Positions 17,370 to 26,275 of a DNA stretch of 64,000 nucleotides are shown here, piece by piece. The first letter of the stretch is position 1. The number at the start of each line of letters is the position of its first letter. The translations under genes and the position numbers were made by a program. The notes under the pieces were generated by a model. That model did no database searches. It was not told where the DNA came from and saw only the letters and a program-made list of their open reading frames with translations. Origin of the DNA: Streptomyces sp. NBC_01216 (GTDB lineage Bacteria > Actinomycetota > Actinomycetes > Streptomycetales > Streptomycetaceae); NCBI RefSeq assembly GCF_035994945.1, contig NZ_CP108677.1:4774001-4838000 (forward strand), in the 5' to 3' direction.

Positions 17370-19649
17370 ATGGCCGAAGTCAAGAACCCGGGATCCGCCC
17401 GCGGCGGGGGGTGGACCCGGTTCGTCACGGCCCGGCCGCGCCTCTCGCTGCTGGTCGCCCTGGTGATCACGGCGCTCGCCGTCCTCGCGGGCAGCGGGGT
17501 CGGCGATCACATGGGCAGCGGCGGCTGGGAGGACCCCGACGCCGAATCCACGTACGCCACCCAGGTGCTGGAACGGGAGTTCCCCGCCTCGCAGCCCAAT
17601 CTGCTGCTCCTGCTCGACGCGGGGGCGCCCGGGGTCGACGACCCGTCCGTCACCGCGGAGGCCCGGCGGACGGTCGAGCGCCTCGCCGCCGAGCCGGGCG
17701 TGAGCGGCGTCGGCTCCTACTGGGCCACCGGATCGCCGGCCCTGCGCTCCGCGGACGGCCGGCAGGCCGTGATCGCCGCCCGGATCGAAGGGGAGGAGAA
17801 GGAAGCCGGTGAGATCCTCCAGCGGATCGCCCCCGCCTTCCGCGGGACGCACGGCCCGGTCGAGGTGACCGTCGGCGGGCCCCTCGCCGTACGGCACGAG
17901 ATGCAGACGGTCATCCAGGAGGACCTGCTGCGCGCCGAGCTGATCGCCCTGCCGGTGACACTCGTGCTTCTTGTCATGGTCTTCGGAAGCGCCGTCGCCG
18001 CCCTGCTGCCGCTGGGCGTCGGCATCGTCGCCATCCTCGGCACCAACGCGGTGCTGCGCGGGATCACCGAACTCACCGACGTGTCGGTGTTCGCGCAGAA
18101 CCTGACCACGGCGCTCGGGCTGGGACTCGCGATCGACTACGCCCTGTTCGTGGTCCGCCGCTTCCGTGAGGAGCTCGCCGCCGGAGCCGACACCCGCACC
18201 GCGGTGGGAGTCACCCTGCGCACCGCCGGGCGCACGGTCCTGTTCTCCTCGCTGACCGTGGCCGTCTCGCTCGCCGCCATGCTGGTCTTCCCGCAGTACT
18301 TCCTGCGTTCCTTCGCCTACGCCGGTATCGCGGTGGTGATGCTGGCCGCGGCGGCGGCGCTCATCCTGCTGCCCGCGGCGCTGATGCTGCTCGGCGACCG
18401 GATCAACGCCTTCGACCTGCGCCGGCTCCTCCGGCGCCGCGCGACCGCGAGGAGCGACGGAGGCGAGGGAACCGAGCGGGCGGGGGCCGCGGCCACCGGC
18501 GGCGGAGCGGGCTGGGCCCGCACGGCGGCACTCGTGATGCGGCGGGCTCCGGTCTTCGCCGTGGCCACCACCGCCGGTCTTGTGCTGCTGGGGCTCCCCT
18601 TCCTGGGAGTGAAGTTCGGTACGGCCGACGACCGGCAGCTGCCCGCCGCCTCCGAGTCGAGGGTGGTGCAGGACCAGCTGCGCGACGGCTTCCCGGGCAA
18701 TCCGGGCGGCGGGCTGATCGTGCTCGCCGAAGGAGCGGCCACACCCGGCGAGTACGCCGACTACCGCGGGCGCATCGAGCGGCTGCCCGGTGTCGAGCGG
18801 GTCGACGGGCCGGTCGCCTCCGGTGACGGTGCCTACTTCACCGTGGTGCCGAAGGGCGAGGCCGTCGGCGAGGACGCGCAGCGCGTGGTGGGTGAGATCC
18901 GGTCGGCGCAAGCCCCCTTCGACACCTCCGTGACCGGCACGGCGGCCGTGCTGACCGACTCCAAGAACGCCATAGCCGAGCGGCTGCCCTGGGCGGCGGC
19001 GATCATCGTCGTGGTCACGCTCATCCTGGTCTTCCTGCTCACCGGCAGCGTGCTGATCCCGGTCCAGGCCGTCGTCCTCAACGCCCTCAGCCTCACGGCG
19101 ATGTTCGGCGCGGTCGTCTGGGTCTTCCAGGAGGGTCATCTGTCCGGAGCGCTCGGTTTCACCGCCACGGGGGACATCGAGACGACGCTGCCGGTCCTGA
19201 TGTTCTGCGTCGCCTTCGGACTGTCCATGGACTACGGCGTCTTCCTGCTCTCCCGCATCAAGGAGGAGTACGACGCCACGGGCGACCACGAGCACTCCGT
19301 CCGCTTCGGCCTCCAGCGCACCGGCGGACTGATCACCGCCGCCGCGGCGATCCTCGCCGTCGTGATGGTCGCCATCGGCACCTCCCGGGTGACCAACACC
19401 AAGATGCTGGGACTCGGAGTGGCGCTCGCCGTGCTGATGGACGCCATGGTCGTGCGCAGCCTGCTGGTACCGGCGGTGATGAAGCTGACCGGGCGCCTGA
19501 CCTGGTGGGCCCCGGGCCCGTTGCGCCGCTTCCACGACCGCTTCGGGATCAGTGAGGGCGGCGACGCGTCGCCGGAGGAGCCGAAGGTGCTCGCCGACGC
19601 GGCGGCCGGGGCCGGGGAGCCCGCCCGCGACCGCGAACCGGTGGGCTGA
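17370..19649 (+). CDS. MMPL-family (RND superfamily) membrane exporter
   Basis: This 759-residue transporter of the MMPL group of RND pumps exports lipids or hydrophobic compounds using proton motive force. It is two homologous halves. Each half has a first helix (LSLLVALVITALAVLAG; FAVATTAGLVLLGLPFL), an extracytoplasmic domain, then five clustered helices with the MMPL signatures LAIDYALFVVRRFREEL and LSMDYGVFLLSRIKEEY, whose buried acidic residues are proton relay candidates. The ribosome site gaagggga lies just upstream of ATG 17370. It is controlled by the divergent TetR gene and ends before a strong terminator. The soluble tail is acidic and Ala-rich. Confidence 0.92.
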   Translation: MAEVKNPGSARGGGWTRFVTARPRLSLLVALVITALAVLAGSGVGDHMGSGGWEDPDAESTYATQVLEREFPASQPNLLLLLDAGAPGVDDPSVTAEARRTVERLAAEPGVSGVGSYWATGSPALRSADGRQAVIAARIEGEEKEAGEILQRIAPAFRGTHGPVEVTVGGPLAVRHEMQTVIQEDLLRAELIALPVTLVLLVMVFGSAVAALLPLGVGIVAILGTNAVLRGITELTDVSVFAQNLTTALGLGLAIDYALFVVRRFREELAAGADTRTAVGVTLRTAGRTVLFSSLTVAVSLAAMLVFPQYFLRSFAYAGIAVVMLAAAAALILLPAALMLLGDRINAFDLRRLLRRRATARSDGGEGTERAGAAATGGGAGWARTAALVMRRAPVFAVATTAGLVLLGLPFLGVKFGTADDRQLPAASESRVVQDQLRDGFPGNPGGGLIVLAEGAATPGEYADYRGRIERLPGVERVDGPVASGDGAYFTVVPKGEAVGEDAQRVVGEIRSAQAPFDTSVTGTAAVLTDSKNAIAERLPWAAAIIVVVTLILVFLLTGSVLIPVQAVVLNALSLTAMFGAVVWVFQEGHLSGALGFTATGDIETTLPVLMFCVAFGLSMDYGVFLLSRIKEEYDATGDHEHSVRFGLQRTGGLITAAAAILAVVMVAIGTSRVTNTKMLGLGVALAVLMDAMVVRSLLVPAVMKLTGRLTWWAPGPLRRFHDRFGISEGGDASPEEPKVLADAAAGAGEPARDREPVG

Positions 19650-19676
19650 CCGGGCGGCGCCCGCGAGGGCGCCCCA

Positions 19677-19731
19677 CCCGACCCGCTCGCCGCTCGCCCG
19701 GCGAGCGGGCCGGGCAGGCGAGCGGGTCGGG
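19677..19731. terminator. Strong bidirectional terminator
   Basis: A perfect 15-bp inverted repeat (cccgacccgctcgcc / ggcgagcgggtcggg) encloses a second hairpin (gctcgccc/ggcgagc). It fills the 85-base gap between the converging MMPL and small HTH genes and ends three bases before the latter's stop codon. Confidence 0.85.
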
Positions 19732-19734
19732 AGG

Positions 19735-19932
19735 TCAGCCGCGCCGGCTCCGGTTGCCCGGACGGTTGGCGACCCAGGTACGGATGGTGTCCGGGCGCCA
19801 GTAGGGCTTGCCCGACTCCACGTGGTCGGGCGGCGGCAGCAGTCCGTGCTTCCGGTAGGAGCGGACGGTGTCCGGTTGGACTCTGATATGCGCGGCAATG
19901 TCCTTGTACGACCAGAGCCTTCTGTCGGTCAT
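19735..19932 (-). CDS. Small helix-turn-helix DNA-binding protein (AlpA/MerR-like)
   Basis: This 65-residue protein is essentially one winged-helix/HTH unit: LWSYKDIAAHIRVQPDTVRSYRKHGLLPPPD, then a short wing (GKPYWRPDTIRTWVANR) and a basic tail. The pattern is that of AlpA/excisionase-like or MerR-type HTH_17 proteins. The ATG at 19932 has ggagg 7 bases upstream. It stands alone and no phage genes adjoin, so a transcriptional role is more likely than excision, but this is inference. Confidence 0.8.
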   Translation of the reverse strand: MTDRRLWSYKDIAAHIRVQPDTVRSYRKHGLLPPPDHVESGKPYWRPDTIRTWVANRPGNRSRRG

Positions 19933-20215
19933 GCGGGCACCTCCCTGCGCGCCTCGCAACGACGGCGGGGGTGCCGTTCGGGGGGTCTGTGGGGCGCGCG
20001 ATGGCGATCACTGAGCCTGTGCCCGGTGAACGACACCCCCCGACCGGAGGAGAGCGCCTGTTGAACGTCTGTGACGGAAAGCCCGCGTCATGGAGACATG
20101 TGTGACGACAGCGGGACGGATGTGACGCAAGTGACGCACAGTCGTATCCGTTCCCGACCGTGGCCGTCCACCGTGCGGGTCCGCGCGGGAGCCCGCATGG
20201 TGGACGCCGCGCTCA

Positions 20216-20248
20216 GAGCCTGTCGGCCGAAGGTCACCCGACAGGCTC
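20216..20248 (-). terminator. Terminator of the IolE/IolI-like gene
   Basis: A perfect 11-bp inverted repeat (gagcctgtcgg / ccgacaggctc) with an 11-base loop begins directly after the stop codon of the isomerase gene on the minus strand. Confidence 0.85.
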
Positions 20249-21157
20249 TCAGGCGCCGCAGGAGCGCAGGAAGCGGCGGGTGCGCGTCGCGATCGGATAC
20301 GGCCGGTCCGGTGGGCACGGGTACATGTCCTGCTCCACGATGGCGAAGAGCTCGACGCCCAGGGCCTGCGCCGCGGCGAGCACCGGTTCCAGGGCCGGCA
20401 CCCCGCCGGGCGGTTCGCACATCACTCCCCGCGCCACCGCCGGCCCGAACGGCACCTCGTCCGCCACGACCCCGGCCAGGATCTCCGGGTCGACCTGCTT
20501 GAGGTGCAGGTAGCCGATCCGCTCCCCGTACGTCTCGATCAGCCTGACGCTGTCGCCGCCGCAGTAGGCGTAGTGCCCGGTGTCCAGGCAGAGCGATACC
20601 AGGTCCGGATCGGTGGCGTCCAGGAAGCGGGCCACGTTCTCCTCGGTGTCGACATGGGTGTCCGCGTGCGGATGGAAGACGATCCGCAGGCCGTAGCGCT
20701 CCCGGACCTCCCGGCCCAGACGCTCGGTCAGTTCCGTCAGCCACCGCCACTGTGCGGCACTCAGCGTGCGGTCCTCCAGCACCGCACCGGTCTTGTCGTC
20801 CCGCCAGAAGGAGGGGATGACGACCAGGTGTCCGGCGCCCATGGCCTGGGCGAGGGAGGCGTTCTCGGCCACATGGGCCCAGGTCTTCTCCCAGACCGCC
20901 GGGCCGTGGTGCAGCCCGGTGAAGACGGTCGCGGCCGAGACGCCGAGGCCGCGACGGGCCGTCTCGTCGGCCAGGACGGCCGGATCGGTGGGCAGGTACC
21001 CGTAAGGACCGAGCTCGATCCACCGGTATCCGGCGCCCGCGACCTCGTCGAGGAACCGCCGCCACGGCACCTGACGCGGATCGTCGGGAAACCACACGCC
21101 CCAGGAGTCGGGAGCGGAACCGATGCGGATACGGGACAGTGGTGACGGCGTCGTCAT
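20249..21157 (-). CDS. IolE/IolI-type TIM-barrel sugar isomerase/dehydratase
   Basis: This 302-residue member of the xylose-isomerase-like TIM-barrel family is related to inosose dehydratase (IolE) and inosose isomerase (IolI). It opens with IRIGSAPDSWGVWFPDD, the usual IolE start. Metal-site residues are suggested by the Glu of WIELGPYGY, FHPHADTHVDT, LCLDTGHYAY and YLHLKQVD. It is divergent from the iol operon with a 128-base gap, so it almost certainly belongs to inositol catabolism, most simply as 2-keto-myo-inositol dehydratase. ATG 21157 follows aaggtgg. No iolG or iolR gene lies in the window. Confidence 0.85.
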   Translation of the reverse strand: MTTPSPLSRIRIGSAPDSWGVWFPDDPRQVPWRRFLDEVAGAGYRWIELGPYGYLPTDPAVLADETARRGLGVSAATVFTGLHHGPAVWEKTWAHVAENASLAQAMGAGHLVVIPSFWRDDKTGAVLEDRTLSAAQWRWLTELTERLGREVRERYGLRIVFHPHADTHVDTEENVARFLDATDPDLVSLCLDTGHYAYCGGDSVRLIETYGERIGYLHLKQVDPEILAGVVADEVPFGPAVARGVMCEPPGGVPALEPVLAAAQALGVELFAIVEQDMYPCPPDRPYPIATRTRRFLRSCGA

Positions 21158-21223
21158 ACCAGCCACCTTGACCGGGGCCGCGGAACAGCGTCAAGACGGT
21201 CGTCCGAATGTAAGGACATGTCG

Positions 21224-21253
21224 TTGACAGGGCTCCGGAAGGGCGGCTAGACC
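21224..21253 (+). promoter_or_regulatory. Putative iol operon promoter
   Basis: TTGACA (21224-21229) and TAGACC (21248-21253) are separated by 18 bases, a good vegetative-sigma spacing, with the iolC start 32 bases further on. Just upstream, gtcc-N8-ggac and repeated atgt/acat elements could be an operator for an IolR-type repressor. Confidence 0.55.
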
Positions 21254-21285
21254 TGGGTGCGGGGCCGCGGCGAGAGGTGACGCGC

Positions 21286-22389
21286 ATGGAGACGGAGCCG
21301 GATACCGCGCCATACCGGGCGCCGCAGGCCGAGCCGTACGACCTGATCACGATGGGGCGCATCGGCGTGGACCTCTACCCCCTTCAGGTCGGCGTCCCGC
21401 TGGCCCGGGTCGAGAGTTTCGGGAAGTTCCTCGGCGGCTCGCCCTCCAACGTCGCCGTCGCGGCCTCCCGGCTCGGCCGCCGCACGGCCGTCATCACCCG
21501 GACGGGTGCCGACCCCTTCGGCGACTACCTGCACCGCGAACTGCGCGCGTTCGGTGTCGACGACCGCTGGGTGACGCCCGTGGCGGCCTATCCGACACCG
21601 GTCACCTTCTGCGAGATCTTCCCGCCCGACGACTTCCCGATCCATTTCTACCGGCAGCCCAAGGCCCCCGACCTGGAGATCCATCCGCACGAACTGGACC
21701 TCGCGACGATCCGCTCGGCGCGCGCTTTCTGGGTGACGGGCACCGGACTGAGCGCCGAGCCGAGCCGCACGGCCACCCTCCGCGCGCTGCGGGAACGCGA
21801 CGGAGACGGCCTGACCGTCCTCGACCTGGACTGGCGGCCGGCACTCTGGGCCGACCCCACCGAGGCCGGACCGCTCTACCGGGAGGCGCTCCGGGAGGCG
21901 ACCGTCGCCGTCGGCAACCTCGACGAGTGCGAGGTCGCGACGGGGGAACGGGAGCCGCACGCCGCGGCGCGCGCCCTGCTGGACGCCGGAGTGCGGCTCG
22001 CGGTGGTCAAGCAGGGGCCCGCTGGCGTCCTCGCGTTGTCCGCCGACGGCGCGTGCGCCGAGGTCCGCCCCCTGCCGGTCGAGGTCGTCAACGGCCTGGG
22101 CGCCGGCGACGCGTTCGGCGGCGCCCTCGCGCACGGTCTGCTCGCCGGCTGGGGCCTGGAACGCACCCTCCGCTGGGCCAACGCCGCCGGCGCGATCGTC
22201 GCCGGGCGTCTCGCCTGCTCCCCGGCGATGCCCTGCCAGGACGAGATCACCCAGGCCCTGGCCACCGGCACCGGAGCGGTCCCCGAACGCCCCGCGTCCG
22301 AAGACCCCGCGGAACGGGCGGGCCCTGTGCCTCGTACGGAGGACGGCGCCCGCGCGGACCGCCCTGTCCGTACGGAGCGCGCCTCATGA
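21286..22389 (+). CDS. iolC: 5-dehydro-2-deoxygluconokinase IolC
   Basis: This 367-residue PfkB-family sugar kinase phosphorylates 5-dehydro-2-deoxy-D-gluconate in inositol breakdown. Features are DLITMGRIGVDLYPLQ (start of IolC proteins), the substrate motif GGSPSNVAVAASRLG, and the C-terminal ATP/catalytic site NGLGAGDAFGGA with the catalytic Asp. The ATG at 21286 has gagagg 8 bases before it; an in-frame GTG at 21277 is too close to that site. A disordered acidic tail of about 45 residues follows the fold. The stop overlaps the next start (ATGA), so translation is coupled. Confidence 0.93.
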   Translation: METEPDTAPYRAPQAEPYDLITMGRIGVDLYPLQVGVPLARVESFGKFLGGSPSNVAVAASRLGRRTAVITRTGADPFGDYLHRELRAFGVDDRWVTPVAAYPTPVTFCEIFPPDDFPIHFYRQPKAPDLEIHPHELDLATIRSARAFWVTGTGLSAEPSRTATLRALRERDGDGLTVLDLDWRPALWADPTEAGPLYREALREATVAVGNLDECEVATGEREPHAAARALLDAGVRLAVVKQGPAGVLALSADGACAEVRPLPVEVVNGLGAGDAFGGALAHGLLAGWGLERTLRWANAAGAIVAGRLACSPAMPCQDEITQALATGTGAVPERPASEDPAERAGPVPRTEDGARADRPVRTERAS

Positions 22390-23573
22390 ACGGCGACGCC
22401 ACTCCGGCTGACCCCGCCGCCGCACGCCACCCACGGGCGGACCCTTCTCCGCCGGACCCTGCCGCCCCGGAAGACTCAGCCCTCGGACGCGACGCCCCGG
22501 GTCCCACCGACGAGGCCGACACCCCCTACCACCTGACCGCCGCACCACGCCCGCCCGCACCACGCCCGTCCGCACCACGCCCGCCCGGCCCGCCCGTGCG
22601 GCCCGGCAGGCGCACCGGCGGCCCACCACGCCCGCCCGCCCCCGGTCACCTCCGTCCCGCCCCCGACTTCGGCCTCGACGAGTTCGGCTTCGACCTCGAC
22701 CGGCTCGTCACCCTGCGGGCCCATCACCCCGAAGCCGTCGCCGAAGCGGCCGTCCGCCGCCGCACCCGCCCCCTGCTGCGCGGACGGGACCGGCTGCTGA
22801 TCATCGCCGCCGACCATCCCGCCCGCGGCATGCTGGGCGTCGGCGACCGGCCGTACGCCATGGCCGACCGCGCCGAGCTGCTGCGCCGCCTCCGCCTCGC
22901 CCTCTCGCGGCCCGGCGTCGACGGGGTCCTCGCCTCCGCCGACATCCTCGACGACCTGCTCCTGCTCGGCGCCCTCGACGACCGCCTCGCCCTCGGTTCC
23001 ATGAACCGCGGCGGCCTCGCCGGCGCCGCGTTCGAACTCGACGACCGCTTCACCGGCCACCGCCCCCGGGACCTCGCCCGCCTCGGCTTGGACGGCGGCA
23101 AGCTGCTCCTGCGCATCGACCCCGAGGACCCCGGGTCGCTGCGCACCCTCCACTCCGCCGCCCGCGCCGTCGACGAGATGGCCGGACTGCGCCTGCCCGT
23201 CTTCGTCGAGCCCTTCCTCTGCCGGCGCGACACCGAGGGGCGACTGCACACCGACCTCTCCGCCGGCGCCGTCACCACCTCCCTCGCCATCGCCTCCGGA
23301 CTCGGTGGCACCTCCGCCTACACCTGGCTCAAGGTCCCCGTCACCGAGCCCCCCGACTCCATGGCCCGGGTCATGGAGAGCACCACCCTTCCCGCCGTCC
23401 TCCTCGGCGGCGACCCCGGGCCCGAACGGGACGCGCAGGAGAGGGCGTACGAGAAGTGGCGCGGCGCGCTGCGCCTGCCGACCGTCCGGGGCCTGGTCGT
23501 CGGCCGCACACTGCTGTACCCGGCGGACGGCGATGTGGCCGGAGCCGTCGATACGGCGGCGAGTCTGCTGTAA
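22386..23573 (+). CDS. Cgl0159-family (beta/alpha)8 protein of inositol catabolism
   Basis: This 395-residue TIM-barrel protein resembles the Cgl0159 family found in actinobacterial iol clusters. The fold starts near residue 90 (FGLDEFGFDLDRLVTLRAHHP) and continues with RDRLLIIAADHPARGMLG, KLLLRIDPEDPGS, VFVEPF and LKVPV, a class-I-aldolase-like pattern with a Lys in the SAYTWLKVPV strand. In this position it may cleave the phosphorylated deoxyketogluconate (the IolJ step), which is inference. The first 85 residues are an unusual Pro/Ala/Arg-rich segment with tandem APRPPAPRPSAPRPPG. It overlaps iolC by four bases. Confidence 0.8.
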   Translation: MNGDATPADPAAARHPRADPSPPDPAAPEDSALGRDAPGPTDEADTPYHLTAAPRPPAPRPSAPRPPGPPVRPGRRTGGPPRPPAPGHLRPAPDFGLDEFGFDLDRLVTLRAHHPEAVAEAAVRRRTRPLLRGRDRLLIIAADHPARGMLGVGDRPYAMADRAELLRRLRLALSRPGVDGVLASADILDDLLLLGALDDRLALGSMNRGGLAGAAFELDDRFTGHRPRDLARLGLDGGKLLLRIDPEDPGSLRTLHSAARAVDEMAGLRLPVFVEPFLCRRDTEGRLHTDLSAGAVTTSLAIASGLGGTSAYTWLKVPVTEPPDSMARVMESTTLPAVLLGGDPGPERDAQERAYEKWRGALRLPTVRGLVVGRTLLYPADGDVAGAVDTAASLL

Positions 23574-23590
23574 GAAGGGGTACACCGACC

Positions 23591-24397
23591 ATGAACTCCC
23601 TGCACCTGCCCGCCGGGACCACCGCCCGCGGGCCGTACGCCGTCCATGTCGACCCCGACCGGGCCGGCTGGCGGTACTCCGCCCTGCGCGTCCTCGAACT
23701 CGGCCCGGGAGGAACCCACCTCCTGGACACCGGGGACAGCGAGTGGATCGTGCTTCCGCTGACCGGCGGCTGTACCGTGCACACCGACGGCGAGAAACTC
23801 GAACTACTGGGCCGCGAGAGCGTGTTCGACGGAGTCAGCGACTTCGCGTACGTGCCCCGCGACGCCCGCGCCCAGATCGCCTCCGGTGCGGGAGGCCGCT
23901 TCGCTTTGGCAGGAGCGAAGTGCGAGCGACGACTCCCCGCACGCTACGGCCCCGCGCCGGAGGTTCCCGTCGAGGACCGCGGCAGCGGAGACCAGGCCCG
24001 CCGGGTCCACGGCTTCGCGGCGGCCGGCGCCTTCGCCTGCGACCGGCTGATCGCCGTCGAGGTGATCACCCCCGGCGGCAACTGGTCCTCCTTTCCGCCG
24101 CACAAACACGACGAACACCGCCCCGGCGAGGAGTCGGAGCTGGAGGAGATCTACTACTACGAGATCGACCCGGCCGGCCTCGGCTACCAGCGCGTCTCGC
24201 CCTCCCGGCCGGGTGGTGCCGACCTGCTCACCGAGGTCCGCGGCGGGGACGTCGTCCTCGTCCCCGACGGTTGGCACGGCCCGTCCATCGCCCAGCCGGG
24301 ACACCCGATGTACTACCTCAACGTCATGGCCGGGCCCGGACCGGAACGCGAATGGAAGATCCGCTTCCACCCTGACCACAGCGAGGGATACCAGTGA
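23591..24397 (+). CDS. iolB: 5-deoxy-glucuronate isomerase IolB
   Basis: This 268-residue bicupin enzyme converts 5-deoxy-D-glucuronate to 5-dehydro-2-deoxy-D-gluconate. The second cupin holds the metal ligands in PHKHDEHRPGEE and later DGWHGPSIAQPGHPMYYLNVMAG, typical of KduI/IolB proteins. ATG 23591 follows agaagggg. It lies 17 bases after the Cgl0159-type gene and overlaps iolD by four bases (GTGA), so the set is one operon. Confidence 0.93.
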   Translation: MNSLHLPAGTTARGPYAVHVDPDRAGWRYSALRVLELGPGGTHLLDTGDSEWIVLPLTGGCTVHTDGEKLELLGRESVFDGVSDFAYVPRDARAQIASGAGGRFALAGAKCERRLPARYGPAPEVPVEDRGSGDQARRVHGFAAAGAFACDRLIAVEVITPGGNWSSFPPHKHDEHRPGEESELEEIYYYEIDPAGLGYQRVSPSRPGGADLLTEVRGGDVVLVPDGWHGPSIAQPGHPMYYLNVMAGPGPEREWKIRFHPDHSEGYQ

Positions 24398-26262
24398 CCG
24401 TCCTGACCGTCGCCCAGGCGCTCGTCCGCTTCCTCGCCGCCCAGTTCTCCGAACGCGACGGCGAGCGTCGTCGGCTGATTGGCGCGACCTGGGGCATCTT
24501 CGGGCACGGCAACGTCGCAGGGATCGGCCAGGCCCTCGTCGAGTACGCCGACGACCCTTCCTGCCGCATGCCGTTCCACCAGGGCCGCAACGAACAGGCC
24601 ATGGTGCACGCGGCCGTCGGGTACGCGCGCCAGTCGAACCGGCTCTCCGCCCACGCCGTCACCACCTCCATCGGACCGGGTGCCACCAATCTCGTCACCG
24701 GCGCGGCCCTCGCCACGATCAACCACCTCCCGGTGCTGCTCCTGCCCGGCGACACCTTCGCCACCCGCCCCGCCGACCCCGTGCTGCAGCAGCTCGAAGT
24801 CCCCCACACCGGCGACGTCTCGGTCAACGACTGCCTGCGCCCCGTCTCCGCCTACTTCGACCGGATCACCCGCCCCGAGGCCCTGGTCCCGGCCGCGCTC
24901 GCCGCCCTGCGCGTGCTCACGGACCCCGCCGCCACCGGTGCCGTCACCCTCGCCCTGCCCCAGGACGTGCAGACCGAGGCGTACGACTGGCCGGAGGAGT
25001 TCTTCGCCGAGCGGACCTGGACGGTCCGCAGGCCACGGCCCGGCCGGGCCGAGATCGAGGCCGCCGCCCACGCGGTCGGAGCGGCGGAACGCCCCCTGGT
25101 CATCGCGGGGGGCGGGGTGAAGTACAGCGGTGCCGAAGACGCCCTGCGCGTCTTCGCGGAGCGCGGCGGCCTGCCCGTCGCCGTCACCCAGGCCGGCAAG
25201 GGCGCCCTCCCGTACGACCACGTCTGCGAAGTCGGCGGCATCGGCCACACCGGCACCGGCACCGCCGCCGCGCTGGCCCGCGACAGCGACCTCGTCATCG
25301 GCGTCGGCACCCGCTACACCGACTTCACCACCGGGTCGGGCACCCTCTTCCCCGCCGGCGTCCGCTTCCTCAACCTCAACATCACCGGCTTCGACGCCCA
25401 CAAGCAGAGCGCCCTGCCCGTGGTCGGCGACGCCCGCGAGTCACTCGCCGCCCTGACCGAGGCGCTCGGCGACCGCCACGGCGACACGACCCGGTGGACG
25501 TCCGCCAAGCGGGACTGGCAGCGGCGCACCGACGCCGCCTACGCGACCCCGGACGAACACGCCCGCCCCACCCAGACCCAGGTCCTCGGCCTGCTCGACA
25601 CCCTGGTCACCGGGGACGACATCCTGGTCAACGCGGCCGGCTCGCTCCCCGGAGACCTTCACCGGCTCTGGCGGGTCCGGTCGGCCGACCAGTACCACGT
25701 CGAATACGGCTACTCCTGCATGGGCTACGAGATCCCCGCGGCCATCGGCGTCGCGCTCGCCGCGCCCGGCCGGCCCGTGTGGGCCCTCGTCGGCGACGGT
25801 ACGTATCTCATGAACCCCACCGAAATCGTCACCGCCGTGCAGGAAGGAGTGCCCCTCAAGATGGTCATCCTCCAGAACCACGGGTACGCCTCCATCGGAG
25901 GACTCTCCGCGTCCGTCGGCGGTGAGGGCTTCGCGACCGCCTACCGCTACCGGGCCCCGGACGGCACGTTCACCGGTGCGCCCCTCCCCGTCGACCTGGC
26001 CGCCAACGCGGCCTCCCTCGGGATGCGGGTACTACGCGCCCACACCATCCGTGACCTGCGAGAAGCCCTCGCTGACGCCCGAGCGTCGACTGTGCCCACA
26101 TGTGTCTACGTCGAGACCGAAACGGCAGACACAGTGTCGGGCGCGCCCCCCGCCCAGGCGTGGTGGGATGTGCCCGTGGCCGAGACCTCGACCCGCTCGT
26201 CGGCGGTCAAGGCCCGGGAGGAGTACGACCGGCACGTCACCGCCCGACGCCGCCATCTCTAA
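24394..26262 (+). CDS. iolD: 3D-(3,5/4)-trihydroxycyclohexane-1,2-dione hydrolase IolD
   Basis: This 622-residue thiamine-diphosphate enzyme opens the ring of trihydroxycyclohexanedione to 5-deoxy-glucuronate. It has the three-domain layout of acetolactate-synthase-like enzymes. The N-terminal Pyr domain (GIFGHGNVAGIGQAL, FHQGRNEQAMVHAAVGYAR) carries the activating Glu, a central domain follows, and the PP domain has the Mg/ThDP motif GDGTYLMNPTE (about residue 468). Start GTG 24394 overlaps the iolB stop. Length matches IolD. Confidence 0.95.
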   Translation: MTVLTVAQALVRFLAAQFSERDGERRRLIGATWGIFGHGNVAGIGQALVEYADDPSCRMPFHQGRNEQAMVHAAVGYARQSNRLSAHAVTTSIGPGATNLVTGAALATINHLPVLLLPGDTFATRPADPVLQQLEVPHTGDVSVNDCLRPVSAYFDRITRPEALVPAALAALRVLTDPAATGAVTLALPQDVQTEAYDWPEEFFAERTWTVRRPRPGRAEIEAAAHAVGAAERPLVIAGGGVKYSGAEDALRVFAERGGLPVAVTQAGKGALPYDHVCEVGGIGHTGTGTAAALARDSDLVIGVGTRYTDFTTGSGTLFPAGVRFLNLNITGFDAHKQSALPVVGDARESLAALTEALGDRHGDTTRWTSAKRDWQRRTDAAYATPDEHARPTQTQVLGLLDTLVTGDDILVNAAGSLPGDLHRLWRVRSADQYHVEYGYSCMGYEIPAAIGVALAAPGRPVWALVGDGTYLMNPTEIVTAVQEGVPLKMVILQNHGYASIGGLSASVGGEGFATAYRYRAPDGTFTGAPLPVDLAANAASLGMRVLRAHTIRDLREALADARASTVPTCVYVETETADTVSGAPPAQAWWDVPVAETSTRSSAVKAREEYDRHVTARRRHL

Positions 26263-26275
26263 GGAGTATTTCGTC

